Positions 43,289 through 53,400 of a DNA stretch of 64,000 bases are shown here, one piece after another. A model generated the notes under the pieces. That model did no database searches. It was not told the DNA's origin and worked only from the letters and a program-made list of their open reading frames with translations. Source of the DNA: Cyclobacteriaceae bacterium (GTDB lineage: Bacteria; Bacteroidota; Bacteroidia; Cytophagales; Cyclobacteriaceae); assembly GCA_028285445.1 (NCBI GenBank), contig JANQPQ010000016.1, positions 62,001 through 126,000 on the forward strand, given 5' to 3'. Position 1 is the stretch's first letter. The number at the start of each line of letters is the position of its first letter. The translations under genes and the position numbers were made by a program.

Positions 43289-44476
43289 CTATTCTACTAT
43301 CTCTGTCACCTGTCCAGCACCTACAGTTCTACCACCTTCTCTGATCGCAAATCGCAATCCTTTCTCCATGGCTACAGTGTTGATAAGTTCCACGTCGATG
43401 GTAACATTATCTCCAGGCATTACCATCTCTACTCCATCAGGAAGCATGATTTCACCTGTAACATCTGTTGTTCTGAAATAGAACTGAGGTCTGTACTTGT
43501 TAAAGAAAGGAGTGTGTCGTCCACCTTCTTCTTTTGAAAGTACGTAAACTTCAGCCTTGAACTTTTTGTGAGGGTTCACAGAGCCAGGCTTACAGATTAC
43601 CATACCTCTTCTAATCTCGTCCTTCTCAATACCTCTAAGAAGAAGACCAGTGTTGTCACCAGCTTCACCTCTGTCAAGAATCTTACGGAACATCTCAACA
43701 CCGGTAACAGTTGATTTCAAGTTCTCGGCACCCATACCAAGAATGTCAACAGCGTCTCCTGAGTTGATTACACCTCTTTCAATTCTACCTGTGGCAACTG
43801 TACCTCTACCCGTGATAGAGAACACATCCTCGATAGGCATCAAAAAGTCTTTGTCGATAAGTCTTTCTGGAAGCGGAATGTACTCATCCACTGCTGCCAT
43901 CAATTCGTTGATTTTGTCAACCCACTGAGCCTCACCATTAAGACCACCAAGAGCAGATCCCTGGATAACTGGAATATTATCGCCATCAAAATCGTAGAAG
44001 CTAAGAAGTTCTCTAACTTCCATCTCTACTAGCTCCAGCAATTCGGGGTCATCCACCAAATCAACTTTGTTCATGAACACTACTAGTGCAGGTACACCTA
44101 CTTGTCTTGCAAGAAGGATGTGCTCTCTTGTCTGAGGCATTGGTCCATCAGTAGCAGCTACTACGAGGATTGCTCCATCCATTTGGGCAGCACCAGTTAC
44201 CATGTTCTTCACGTAGTCAGCGTGACCTGGACAGTCAACGTGAGCATAGTGCCTGTTTGCAGTTTGATATTCAACGTGAGCGGTATTAATTGTAATACCT
44301 CTCTCTTTTTCTTCTGGGGCGTTGTCGATTGATGAAAAGTCCCTTATTTCCGCTAGTCCGTTTTCAGACAGAACTTTTGTAATTGCGGCAGTCAAGGTAG
44401 TCTTACCATGATCGACGTGCCCGATCGTACCAATATTAACGTGTGGTTTCGAACGATCAAAAGTTTCCTTAGCCAT
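43289..44476 (-). CDS. tuf: Elongation factor Tu
   Basis: 395 residues. GTPase that brings aminoacyl-tRNA to the ribosome. G motifs [34 protein letters not shown] and GSALGG. Domains 2 and 3 are complete ([34 protein letters not shown]). Only one tuf is in the window, between tRNA-Thr and tRNA-Trp rather than in the str operon. Confidence 0.98.
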   Translation of the reverse strand: MAKETFDRSKPHVNIGTIGHVDHGKTTLTAAITKVLSENGLAEIRDFSSIDNAPEEKERGITINTAHVEYQTANRHYAHVDCPGHADYVKNMVTGAAQMDGAILVVAATDGPMPQTREHILLARQVGVPALVVFMNKVDLVDDPELLELVEMEVRELLSFYDFDGDNIPVIQGSALGGLNGEAQWVDKINELMAAVDEYIPLPERLIDKDFLMPIEDVFSITGRGTVATGRIERGVINSGDAVDILGMGAENLKSTVTGVEMFRKILDRGEAGDNTGLLLRGIEKDEIRRGMVICKPGSVNPHKKFKAEVYVLSKEEGGRHTPFFNKYRPQFYFRTTDVTGEIMLPDGVEMVMPGDNVTIDVELINTVAMEKGLRFAIREGGRTVGAGQVTEIVE

Positions 44477-44547
44477 TTGTAAATTTCTATTTTAGTTATT
44501 AAATCTTAATTAGCTTTCGCTATTGTTTTCACTTTAAAAAAATGTAG

Positions 44548-44619
44548 AGCCAATGAGGGGATTTGAACCCCTGACCTCTTCCTTACCAAGGAAGCGCTCT
44601 ACCCCTGAGCTACATCGGC
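44548..44619 (-). tRNA. tRNA-Thr (anticodon GGT)
   Basis: 72 bases. Acceptor GCCGATG/CATTGGC (one G-T), anticodon stem CTTCC/GGAAG around TTGGTAA, T-arm GGGGTTCAAATCCCC. CCA is not encoded. 71 bases upstream of tuf. Confidence 0.96.
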
Positions 44620-44642
44620 TTACCTGAGTAACTCATCAGCCG

Positions 44643-44715
44643 AGCGGGAGACGAGGTTCGAACTCGCGACCTACAGCTTGGAAGGCTGTCGCTCTACCAA
44701 CTGAGCTACTCCCGC
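44643..44715 (-). tRNA. tRNA-Gly (anticodon TCC)
   Basis: 73 bases. Acceptor GCGGGAG/CTCCCGC, anticodon stem ACAGC/GCTGT around CTTCCAA, T-loop GTTCGAAC. CCA not encoded. 23 bases before tRNA-Thr. Confidence 0.96.
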
Positions 44716-44793
44716 TTTTCCCCAAAAATTGGGACAGCGAATTTACGAATTAATATTTGCAAATTCTATCCCTCCTCTGAAGTGTTTTATCCG

Positions 44794-44875
44794 TGGGGGG
44801 AGCAGGATTCGAACCTACGAAGGCTGAGCCAACAGATTTACAGTCTGCCCCGTTTGACCGCTTCGGTATCCCCCC
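44794..44875 (-). tRNA. tRNA-Tyr (anticodon GTA)
   Basis: 82 bases with a long variable arm, as expected for a bacterial tRNA-Tyr. Acceptor GGGGGGA/TCCCCCC, anticodon loop CTGTAAA, discriminator A; CCA not encoded. First gene of the tRNA-tuf transcript, 78 bases upstream of tRNA-Gly. Confidence 0.95.
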
Positions 44876-44941
44876 TCTCTTTCCAATCATGAAGCCTGTT
44901 GAACTAGGACAAAACTAGCTAGCCCCATTTTTTTGGAGACG

Positions 44942-44972
44942 CAAAAATATGCTGATTTTTATTTTATTCAAA
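44942..44972 (-). promoter_or_regulatory. Promoter of the tRNA-Tyr-Gly-Thr-tuf transcript
   Basis: CAAAAATA (44942-44949; TATTTTTG) and CAAA (44969-44972; TTTG), spaced by 19 bases, about 67 bases before tRNA-Tyr. The rest of the interval 44876-45109 shows no gene. It must also hold the start region of the divergent carrier-protein gene, for which I see no clear promoter. Confidence 0.75.
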
Positions 44973-45109
44973 TAATTGGAATCAAAAAACAGACAGCATT
45001 TGATTTCACCAACAAACCCTTTGGCAACAGGCAAAAAAGTTAGCTGTTGTATTCCTTATAGTGCTTGGGTTTAGTTAGTATTGGGTTAGCTTAGGGCAAT
45101 AAGAAATAA

Positions 45110-45592
45110 ATGAATATGAAAGTAATGGTCAACGAGTCCATATCCATTGACTTGAGGAGTTCGAATCAATCCCAACCGCAAGGTGATTATGAAGCCATAA
45201 CAAGTCGATTGTACCACTTTCTAGAGGGAAACACCAGCCACCAAATTGTCATTTCAGAAATTAATCCAAGCCAGAACTCATATAGTATTCGGGTTAACGG
45301 TAATCTCTATACCTATCGGGCCGTTAGCAAGGGGCAGCAATATATGGAGAAGCTGGGAATCTCAGATTTGGACAGCGATCAAGCCAAGCAAGTTGTGGCA
45401 CCCATGCCTGGGCTGGTTCTTGATATTAAGGTCAAGAAAGGCGATGTAGTGGAAAAGGGACAAGCTCTTGTAATACTTGAGGCTATGAAGATGGAAAATG
45501 TAATCAAGGCAGACAGCCCAGGAACTGTTTCTGATGTCGTGGTATCATCTGGTACTAGCGTTGACAAAAACCAAGTGCTAATAGAATTTTGA
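45110..45592 (+). CDS. Biotin carboxyl carrier protein
   Basis: 160 residues. The C-terminal half (about 94-160) is a biotinyl domain with Lys127 in LEAMKMENVIKAD, the site where biotin is attached, and GDVVEKGQALVI just before. The N-terminal part is typical for the carrier of propionyl-/acyl-CoA carboxylases. The likely partner is a carboxyltransferase such as that at 3570-5150; no biotin carboxylase is in the window. The start could be ATG 45110 or ATG 45116. Diverges from the tRNA cluster. Confidence 0.9.
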   Translation: MNMKVMVNESISIDLRSSNQSQPQGDYEAITSRLYHFLEGNTSHQIVISEINPSQNSYSIRVNGNLYTYRAVSKGQQYMEKLGISDLDSDQAKQVVAPMPGLVLDIKVKKGDVVEKGQALVILEAMKMENVIKADSPGTVSDVVVSSGTSVDKNQVLIEF

Positions 45593-45627
45593 GGATACGA
45601 CTTAACGCATATTGCTATACCAATCAT

Positions 45628-45635
45628 TATATTTG
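45628..45635 (+). promoter_or_regulatory. Putative -7 element for pyrH-frr
   Basis: TATATTTG, an exact TAnnTTTG match 31 bases before the pyrH ATG. No good TTTG at the usual spacing upstream. Confidence 0.4.
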
Positions 45636-45665
45636 CTCACCTGACAAATACCTAATTATTTTCCT

Positions 45666-46370
45666 ATGAAATATAAGAGGATACTTCTCAAGTTAAGTGG
45701 CGAAGCACTAATGGGTGACCAGCCATTCGGAATTGACCCTGACCGACTTGAGCAGTACTCAAAAGAAATCAAAAACGTAAGCGAACTTGGTGCGGAAATC
45801 GCTATTGTAATTGGGGGTGGAAACATATTTAGAGGTGTAGATGCAGCCACCATTGGCATCGATAGGGTTCAAGGTGATTACATGGGAATGCTGGCCACTG
45901 TAATAAACGGAATGGCCTTGCAAGGTGCCTTGGAAAAGCAAGGGCTTTATACCAGATTACTCTCCGGAATCAGCATGGATCAAGTTTGTGAACCTTTTAT
46001 AAAGAGACGTGCTGTAAGACATTTAGAGAAAGGGCGGATTGTGATTTTTGGTGCTGGCACTGGCAACCCTTACTTCACAACAGACTCGACTGCTAGTTTG
46101 AGAGCAATTGAAATGGAGGCGGATATAGTTCTCAAAGGAACCCGCGTTGATGGAGTATATTCTTCTGATCCCGAGAAAAATCCAGACGCAACCAGATTCT
46201 CTACTTTGACATTTCAAGATGCCTACCAAAAGGGGCTAAACATCATGGATATGACAGCCTTCACCCTCTGTATGGAGAACAATCTTCCCATAATTGTTTT
46301 CGATATGAATAAACCCGGAAATCTTTTGGATTTAATCTCTGGCAAGGAAGTAGGCACCTTAATCAACTAA
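45666..46370 (+). CDS. pyrH: UMP kinase
   Basis: 234 residues, hexameric amino-acid-kinase fold. Phosphorylates UMP to UDP. Motifs: [59 protein letters not shown]. Followed by frr after 8 bases, a common bacterial pair. Confidence 0.98.
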   Translation: MKYKRILLKLSGEALMGDQPFGIDPDRLEQYSKEIKNVSELGAEIAIVIGGGNIFRGVDAATIGIDRVQGDYMGMLATVINGMALQGALEKQGLYTRLLSGISMDQVCEPFIKRRAVRHLEKGRIVIFGAGTGNPYFTTDSTASLRAIEMEADIVLKGTRVDGVYSSDPEKNPDATRFSTLTFQDAYQKGLNIMDMTAFTLCMENNLPIIVFDMNKPGNLLDLISGKEVGTLIN

Positions 46371-46378
46371 CGACTGCT

Positions 46379-46939
46379 ATGGAAGAAATACAGTTCTTTT
46401 TAGATGAAGCTAAAGAAATGATGGAAAAGGCCATGGATCATGTGGTGACTGAGCTTGCAAAAATCAGAGCAGGGAAGGCCTCTCCGGCCATGCTGGATAC
46501 TGTCCGGGTTGAATACTACGGCAACCTTACTCCTTTGAATCAAATGGCCAGTGTGAATAGTCTCGATGCGAGGACACTTGTAATTAAGCCATGGGAGAAA
46601 ACGGTGATTGCGGATATTGAAAAAGCAATTCTTAATAGCGATCTGGGTGTAAATCCGCAAAATGATGGGGAGCAGATAATTATCAGTATACCCGCCCTCA
46701 CCGAGGAAAGAAGAATCCAACTGGTGAAGCAGGCCAAGCACGAAGGAGAACAAGGAAAGATATCAATCAGGAATGCCCGACATGAAGTTTTGCATGGGAT
46801 CAAAGATTTGAAAGAAGAAGGTGTGTCGGAAGACGACATCAAGAAAGGTGAGGAAAAGGTGCAGGAACTTACTGATCAGTACGGGACGAAGATCGATGAT
46901 TTAATTTCCAAAAAAGAAGAGGATATTCTTACGGTTTAG
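46379..46939 (+). CDS. frr: Ribosome recycling factor
   Basis: 186 residues. Splits post-termination ribosomes with EF-G. Motifs: LAKIRAGKASPAMLDTVRVE, GNLTPLNQMASV, PALTEERRIQLVKQAKHEGE, and SIRNARHE. The 3' end overlaps nadD tail to tail by 11 bases. Confidence 0.98.
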   Translation: MEEIQFFLDEAKEMMEKAMDHVVTELAKIRAGKASPAMLDTVRVEYYGNLTPLNQMASVNSLDARTLVIKPWEKTVIADIEKAILNSDLGVNPQNDGEQIIISIPALTEERRIQLVKQAKHEGEQGKISIRNARHEVLHGIKDLKEEGVSEDDIKKGEEKVQELTDQYGTKIDDLISKKEEDILTV

Positions 46940-47510
46940 TCTCGTAGTATCCCCTTACTCTAATTCTCTCCGCAACTTCCGGCGGCACCATATATTCAAT
47001 TGATCTTCCTTCCTTAACACAATTCCTTATAAATGTGGCCGAGATATCAAGGAGTGGCGCATCGATTATTTTAACATTTTGATGGTTCTCCAATTCCGAA
47101 GATGCTGACCCAGGCCTGGGGTAAACCAGGAGTTCATAGTTGTTTATTATTTGTTCATAATTACGCCACCTAGGGAATTGCATGAGGTTATCTTGACCTA
47201 TAATTAAGACAAAATCTTTATCAGTATACTTCTCTGACAGAGCCGTAATGGTATTTATGGTGTAGTTCGGTTTCGGAAGTTTGAATTCAATGTCGATTGG
47301 TTCAAGACGATAGTTAGAGGCTGTTGCAAGCTCTACCAAATCATACCTGTCAAACTCGTGTAAAAGTGAGTTACTCTTCTTTAATGGATTTTGTGGCGAA
47401 ACCACGAACCAAACCCTATCAATATCAGTTGCCTCCAGGACCACATTAGCAATAATCAGATGCCCAACGTGTATAGGGTTGAAAGAACCAAAATAGAGTC
47501 CTACCTTCAT
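46929..47510 (-). CDS. nadD: Nicotinate-nucleotide adenylyltransferase
   Basis: 193 residues. Makes deamido-NAD from NaMN and ATP. Nucleotidyltransferase motifs: GLYFGSFNPIHVGHLIIANV (the HxGH site) and DISATFIRNCVKEGRSI (ISxTxxR). Starts 6 bases after gmk and ends overlapping frr. Confidence 0.96.
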   Translation of the reverse strand: MKVGLYFGSFNPIHVGHLIIANVVLEATDIDRVWFVVSPQNPLKKSNSLLHEFDRYDLVELATASNYRLEPIDIEFKLPKPNYTINTITALSEKYTDKDFVLIIGQDNLMQFPRWRNYEQIINNYELLVYPRPGSASSELENHQNVKIIDAPLLDISATFIRNCVKEGRSIEYMVPPEVAERIRVRGYYETKP

Positions 47511-47516
47511 TTGAAA

Positions 47517-48113
47517 CTACTCAGTCCGTAGAAATTCGGAGACCACTCTCTCGGCCTCAGTTAATGTTGCCGAAAGTTCTTCATTAACTATGGTGTGATC
47601 AAACTTATCTTCGAATTTCAATTCGAACTCGGCCTTGAATAGTCGCGTAGAAAGCTTGTCCTTTTCCTCTGTGTCCCTTGCTACCAGTCTTTCACTCAAC
47701 ACTTCAAGTGATGGCGCCTTTACGAAAATGGCCAATGCCCTGTCTCCAAAGTATTCTTTTAAATTCAGCCCCCCCTTCACATCAACGTCAAAGATCACGT
47801 GCCGTCCTGAATCCCAGATGCTATTGATTTCTGATTTCAAAGTGCCGTAGAAATCCCCTTCATATACCTCTTCCCATTCAATAAAATCTCCATTGTCAAT
47901 ATGGAGCTTAAACTCTTCCTGTGTTAGGAAATAGTAGTCTTTCCCATCCACTTCGTTCCTGCCTCTTTTATCTCTAGTGCAAGCCGAAATAGAAAAACCT
48001 AAATTTGGAATTTGCTGTACAAGATGTCTTACGATTGTAGTTTTTCCTGAGCCGGAGGGAGCAGAAAATATGACAGCTTTTCCTTTGCTGCTGTGATTAA
48101 GCTGATTCGTCAA
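47517..48113 (-). CDS. gmk: Guanylate kinase, TTG start inside the anti-sigma gene
   Basis: 198 residues. Converts GMP to GDP. P-loop IFSAPSGSGKTTIVRHL, GMP-binding SACTRDKRGRNEVDGKDYYF, and LVARDTEEKDKLSTRL lid. The only start near the P-loop is TTG 48113 (in-frame TAA 12 bases earlier, no ATG), which lies 17 bases inside the end of the anti-sigma gene. Translation is probably coupled to that gene. Confidence 0.95.
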   Translation of the reverse strand: MTNQLNHSSKGKAVIFSAPSGSGKTTIVRHLVQQIPNLGFSISACTRDKRGRNEVDGKDYYFLTQEEFKLHIDNGDFIEWEEVYEGDFYGTLKSEINSIWDSGRHVIFDVDVKGGLNLKEYFGDRALAIFVKAPSLEVLSERLVARDTEEKDKLSTRLFKAEFELKFEDKFDHTIVNEELSATLTEAERVVSEFLRTE

Positions 48114-48387
48114 TTCTTTGCCTTATGGATGAGACAAGATCCTCAGGAACAGCCTTTTTCTCAAGCTTTGTTTTGACCAACTCTCGAATTGCATGTTCAA
48201 GTTTGTAATCCTGGAAGCACCCCCAGCATTCTTCGATATGATCCATGAAGTACTGTTCTTCATCCTTCTCAGCCGCACCGTCTAGAATACGATGTAGTAG
48301 ATCTACGCACCGTGTTTTTTCTGGGCAATTTGTCATTAAGTACTTACTGACAATATTCTTTTTCAACCACTTCATTGAAGATCCCAT
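48097..48387 (-). CDS. Zinc-finger anti-sigma factor
   Basis: 96 residues, no membrane helix. The His-x3-Cys-x2-Cys pattern in HIEECWGCFQ, with further Cys residues at 21 and 27, is the zinc anti-sigma (ZAS) type that holds ECF sigma factors, often redox- or zinc-sensitive. It directly follows the ECF sigma gene (3 bases), the usual pairing. Its end overlaps gmk. Confidence 0.85.
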   Translation of the reverse strand: MGSSMKWLKKNIVSKYLMTNCPEKTRCVDLLHRILDGAAEKDEEQYFMDHIEECWGCFQDYKLEHAIRELVKTKLEKKAVPEDLVSSIRQRIDESA

Positions 48388-48390
48388 AGA

Positions 48391-48972
48391 TTACTTTTTA
48401 TACCCCATTTCTTTAGCATACTCGCTAAGTTTTTCCTTTAGTAGGTTACGCGCCCTATGCAACCTTGATCTCACCGTCCCGATAGGAATGTCAAGAATCT
48501 CAGCCATCTCATCATATTTGAACCCCTCTAAATCACACAAAATGATTACAGTTCTGAAATCAACTTCCAAACTATTAAGAGCTGATGAAATCTCATCCCC
48601 AATCATATCCTTCACAGTTTCAGCCCGCAAGTCCGTTGTAATACTCTTATCAATATCATCGGAGTTGTAATAAGATTCGACCTCCTGATAATCCACTTTT
48701 GCAGGCTCCTTACTTTTCTTTCTAAAATCGTTTATGAAGGAGTTTTTCAATATTCGGAACAACCATGCTTTGGCATTAGTTCCTTCTTGGAATGAATCGA
48801 TGAACCTATACGCCTTTAGGTATGTCTCTTGTACCAAATCCTTTGCGTCATCTTCATCATAAGTCAACCTATACCCGAAATTGTACATGGAATCAATATG
48901 CGGCAGAAACTCCGAATCAAAGATCCTGTCTTTGTCCTTCTCATTGTTTCCCTTGGGCTTAGCATCGTTCAT
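48391..48972 (-). CDS. ECF-type RNA polymerase sigma factor
   Basis: 193 residues with sigma region 2 (FGYRLTYDEDDAKDLVQETY, FRILKNSFINDFRKK) and region 4 (DLEGFKYDEMAEILDIPIGT, RSRLHRARNLLKEKL), without regions 1 or 3. Heads the unit with its anti-sigma, gmk and nadD. The target promoters are not known. An inverted repeat lies upstream (49003-49041). Confidence 0.93.
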   Translation of the reverse strand: MNDAKPKGNNEKDKDRIFDSEFLPHIDSMYNFGYRLTYDEDDAKDLVQETYLKAYRFIDSFQEGTNAKAWLFRILKNSFINDFRKKSKEPAKVDYQEVESYYNSDDIDKSITTDLRAETVKDMIGDEISSALNSLEVDFRTVIILCDLEGFKYDEMAEILDIPIGTVRSRLHRARNLLKEKLSEYAKEMGYKK

Positions 48973-49002
48973 ACTCGATCAAAAATAAGCATTTTAGTTC
49001 AG

Positions 49003-49041
49003 CGAGGTACATCAATCAGGTAATGATCGCTATTTACCTCG
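49003..49041. promoter_or_regulatory. Inverted repeat upstream of the sigma factor
   Basis: CGAGGTA and TACCTCG, 7 bp each, separated by 25 bases, in front of the ECF sigma gene. It could be an operator or part of an autoregulated promoter; it could also be chance. Confidence 0.3.
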
Positions 49042-49074
49042 GAACGTCTTCAATTATCTTGCCCCTATAAATTC

Positions 49075-49104
49075 AAAAAAGCCTGTCGGTTTAGCAACAG
49101 GCTT
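49075..49104 (-). terminator. Rho-independent terminator after the caspase gene
   Basis: A perfect 8-bp stem AAGCCTGT/ACAGGCTT with a 10-base loop, followed on the minus strand by a six-base T run. It lies 22 bases past the stop of the gene at 49126 and closes the secreted-protein cluster. Confidence 0.88.
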
Positions 49105-49125
49105 CTTACTTGGACTTATTATAAG

Positions 49126-50334
49126 CTATTGTGCGACAAATACAAAATCGGAGCCAGGGGTGTTGTCTCCAAATTCTCCGGCTCTGGGCTCGGGCACTAT
49201 TCTCTCTACGAAGCCGAACAACTCCCCAAGCGTAAGAACTTTATCAGTGCCTCCATAGGTACGAAGTCCTTCGATTACCTTCCTGGCAAAAGGTGAGTGC
49301 ATTCCTGGCCTTCCATCCGGAACATATTCCTTTCCACCAGAGGTTAGATATTGCCTTGTCTTAAATTTTAGTTTTCTCTTAATAAACTCCGCTTGATTCA
49401 ATTCCCGGTAAACACCTTCTCCGTTACCACGTGCTCCTGCCTGCGAGATACTGGGGTCAAAAGTCCCTCCAAAACAGGCATCCATTGCTACGAAAATGTG
49501 CTCATTGGGGATGTTGTTGATGGCATTTCTTAAAACGGAATGGGATATGTAGGAGGTCTTAGCTATGTCTTCCTTCTCTGAATTCTTGCCAACAATGTAC
49601 CCTTCACCGTAGATCTCATCATATTGGCCATGACCAGCAATGAATATAAATAGCTGATCGTAAGTCTGATAGCTCTTCTGCGCGTACTCTTTAAGCTTAA
49701 TTAGTATCTCAGCATTTGTTGGGTTGGTAACCAATTCAACATTGAAATCATAATGTTGCTCAAGCTCCTCGGCAATAGTCCTGGCATCATTAATTGGGTT
49801 GGTTAGATTTTCCCAGCTATCGTATTCATCGGTTGCAAATAGTAAAGCATAATCGGTTCTACCCAAACTTGCCACAGACAATTCATCAAACTTTACTAAC
49901 CGTTCTTCTCGCAACTCCTCCCCAGATTCGTTTGAAGCGGTTATCGTAATTGTGTTTTCACCATTATTCAAATAGATATCCTTCTCGATTAGTTGTTGAA
50001 ATTGTTCATAACCCTGCTTCTCCTTAACAACACCAAACCCCCTGCTACCGTCAGGAGAAACATCATTAACTAGCACCTTTACGTTACCTATGCCTTTTGA
50101 TGAATTTATCCCCACTTTTAGGGCGATTTTATTCTTGTTTGTCGTCGTGTAAGGATCGATAGGGCTAATCCAAGTGAGCTCAATTCCGGAATGGTGCTCT
50201 ATACCACGTACATTATTTCCTACATCTACAAATACGGGGTTTGTTTTTGTTGTAAGTACTTTTTGAGCTACGGCCGTCAAAGAACAAGTCACAAGGGCCA
50301 TGCCCAGAAGTATATTGGTGTTTACAATTCTCAT
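49126..50334 (-). CDS. Exported caspase-family (C14) protease
   Basis: 402 residues. Signal peptide 1-23 (LLGMALVTCSLTAVAQ). About 44-150: an Ig-like beta domain (IELTWISPIDPYTT, YLNNGENTITITASN). About 160-402: a caspase-like domain with DYALLFATDEYDSWENLTNP, the catalytic His235 in FIAGHGQYDE and Cys287 in VAMDACFGGTFD, then LTSGGKEYVPDGRPGMHSPF. Both dyad residues are present, so it should be active. It is the last of four exported-protein genes in a row. The substrate is unknown; relatives cleave after basic residues. Confidence 0.9.
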   Translation of the reverse strand: MRIVNTNILLGMALVTCSLTAVAQKVLTTKTNPVFVDVGNNVRGIEHHSGIELTWISPIDPYTTTNKNKIALKVGINSSKGIGNVKVLVNDVSPDGSRGFGVVKEKQGYEQFQQLIEKDIYLNNGENTITITASNESGEELREERLVKFDELSVASLGRTDYALLFATDEYDSWENLTNPINDARTIAEELEQHYDFNVELVTNPTNAEILIKLKEYAQKSYQTYDQLFIFIAGHGQYDEIYGEGYIVGKNSEKEDIAKTSYISHSVLRNAINNIPNEHIFVAMDACFGGTFDPSISQAGARGNGEGVYRELNQAEFIKRKLKFKTRQYLTSGGKEYVPDGRPGMHSPFARKVIEGLRTYGGTDKVLTLGELFGFVERIVPEPRAGEFGDNTPGSDFVFVAQ

Positions 50335-50381
50335 AGTACAATAATTATATCTATTAATACAATAATGATCATCAATGTAAC

Positions 50382-50401
50382 ATCAATATATTAATATTGA
50401 T
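50382..50401 (-). terminator. A/T-rich hairpin between the cadherin and caspase genes
   Basis: ATCAATAT/ATATTGAT, perfect 8-bp arms and a 4-base loop, directly after the stop at 50402. All A/T pairs and no T-run of its own, so at most a weak terminator or an mRNA end-stabilising stem. Confidence 0.35.
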
Positions 50402-53400
50402 TTATTTAATTATAATTTTTTGTGTAATCACCCTGTCCCACCCGTCAACTATCAATTGAGTTAAATAAACTCCTGGCTGTATACTCGTAGTGTTTCCAAT
50501 AGTCCACTTCTTGTCATGGAAGCCCGCGTCAAAGGATTCCTTATCTATTACCCTTTCCACTTCATTTCCAAGCAGGTCGAAGACGACTAAAGAGATTTTG
50601 GCCGTCTTTCTTATCCCGAATGAAAACGTAGTCGACTCCGATATTGGGTTTGGAAAGGGGTTGCCAAAAACTACTTCCTCTGGTTGCAATTCTTCATCAA
50701 TGAATTCCTTGGAGCCAAAGAATACTTTAAAATCATGAGAGGAGGAGGTATTGAAAACATACCTATCGTTGCGTGTCATATTAACTACCTTCTCATTTTG
50801 AACATCAAGCAGGAACAGTTCCTTTTCTGTAGTTGTAATTCTTGACCGATCCCACTTCAACGTCGCCCTTTCGTCTCCTTCAGTACTTACCACAAACTCC
50901 CAAATGTTGCTCTGTGCGGTCCTTGTGATATCCCTTGTGAAACGAGGAGAGAAAAACTCTGGGTGTGGAAAAGTAATTTCCGGTAGGCCAAGGAATTTTG
51001 GAGGTGCAATCTCATCGAAATCATCCTTCCCAGGGCGTGCATCGTTGTCCATCCCAAATCCAGCTAACTTATATTGATATGAACTACTATAGAGATGAAG
51101 GTCAATTTGCCAAGAATCTACATCCAAATCCGCAATTGGTGATTCATTACTCCACTTTCTACCACCGGTAGGCATCCTCTTGACGGGGATAGCCAGCGAT
51201 AATGGATCGGGATTGTCCCAATGCACAAATCCACCTCTAAAAGCATCCAAGAATGTGGTATTAATGAATGAGCTGTTCTCATACGTCCTCAAAGAACCAA
51301 GGCCGGATGGATTGTTGTTGTGCTCAATAACATCGTTCCAATCGATGGCAAAATCGTAGGGATTACCAATCTGATTATGACCCTGGACTATGGTGATTAC
51401 GAAGGGGTTTGACCCCGTCACCCTTGGCGTACTTCCTTGACCCACGTTTAGATCATTTGCCGGGTTTTTGATATTTAGCCAGTATCCCTTTCCTTGCTCT
51501 ATCCTTTCTAGGTCTGTCGGGGGCTCCAAATACCTGTTCGATGTTGGGTCCCAATGTAACAATCTCCAGATTTCATCATTGTACCCACCGAATTCATCGA
51601 AGATAGAAGTTGCTCGGTTATTCTCTAGCTGGTAAGGAATTGAAATTATCTGATAGCTACTTACCGTTCCTCCGGATTTTAGGTTTTGCAAAACAGGTGA
51701 ATTGGTTTCGGTAAAACTCTTATACATTACCGCAGTGGGGCTGGTCTCTTCATTGCCGCTAACATCTGTGGCCACCACCCAGTATTCTAGTCCGATTTCA
51801 TCAAATTTGGTCAAACTCACTTCGAAGCTAAATTCGCTATTCGCCTGGTCATGGTGGGTTGGAAGGGCCGATTCGACGCCATCAATTTCATCTGATATGC
51901 CTTTAAGAAACAGCATCACTTTATCAACCCCCACATTATCGGTAACTACATATTTTACAATTACCTGGCCCTGATCCATAGCAACCTCATCAGCATTATC
52001 TGCAGATGCTGTTATTTCAGGCTTCTGCACGTCGCTTAAAATCTCAATTGGTATGGCAAGAGTATTATTATTTTCATCTCCCTCTCTAATTTCATTGTTG
52101 TTATCTATGACAACATGCAAATGGTTACTTCCGGAATTGTATCCTATTGGAATTAGGATATCATCCACCTTAAAAGTCTGTGTGCCTCCTCCAGCAATAT
52201 CTTCACCGAGCACAACGTCATCTGTTAAAGCCAGCTGCTCCGTCCCGTTTGGGTCAAAAACTGGATTGCTACTAAGGTAGAGCTTTAGCTTTACTGACTC
52301 CGCCGCCAAATCTGAAGAACCATTATTCCCTATTGTTCCGGTTAGTGAAAGTTTGAGTCCAGCGGTAATAGAATTCTGTGAGGGTGCCGCGGACTGGACG
52401 AATAGGTCGGGCAAAACTACCTCTACGGCCTTAGATAGGACATTGTTTGTCTCGTCGCCTTCCATGATGCCATCTGACTCGTCTACCAAAAGGTGTATGA
52501 AATAAGTGCCTTGAGATAGATTAGCAGGAATAACCAAATCGGTTATAGCTGCTTCCTTCGTGGTCAACGCTGGGAAGTCATCTTGCAAGCTGGTTTCGGA
52601 TCGCAGAGAGATCAAATCCGGGTCTGAACTAGAGAAGACATCACTTTTGGATATATAAGCTGAAAGAGTTGCCTGGCCAGCACCAATTCCTCGAAGTCCA
52701 CCATTTCGGACTTTCACCGTAACCGAAATCGGCTTGCCTGCGGTAACAGAGTTTTTGGAGAATTCAACAGATTCAATTAGTAGATCCTCACGTCTTACGT
52801 CGAAGGCAACACCGACAGTATTATTATTTTCATTGGCCTCTGCCAAAGTGTTGCTCTCGTCAAGAATCAGATGTAAATAATACCTGCCATTACCCAAGTC
52901 ATCAGCAATTTGCAAGTCCGTCACTTCAAACGCCCTGGCCTGATTAGCAGGGAAGTCATTTGAAAGAAGCTCTTCTGATTTCAATAATGATAAATCTGGG
53001 TCTGAAGAGTCAAAAGTTTCATTAGGAGAGAAATAGATCTTCAACGAAACCTTATTTGCATCGACATCCGTTGAATTGTTGTTTCTTATGGACCCTGAGA
53101 CGCTTAGAACCCCTCCAGCAGCCACCGGATCAGGGGCAATAGTTGCAGATTCAAACTCGACGTCGGGTAGCTCCAAAACGTTGATTACGAATTTTTTTTC
53201 CAAAACACCCCCATTCCCATCATCTGTCTTCACTCGAATGGAATACTGGGATTGTTCCGCAAAGTTGAATACAGATTTAGATACAATAGTATTTCCGGGG
53301 GAGGTAGGAATCTCAAAATCAGAGTTATGCGTATCACCGGACCCTGACACCAGGGAATAAATATGGTTGTCGTCTTCATCCTGATCCTCAGTGGTTAGAG

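Noticed and set aside
48980..48987. CAAAAATA as a -7 element for the ECF sigma gene
   Set aside because: It lies only 7 bases from the ATG, which would give a near-leaderless transcript, and no -33 element is present.
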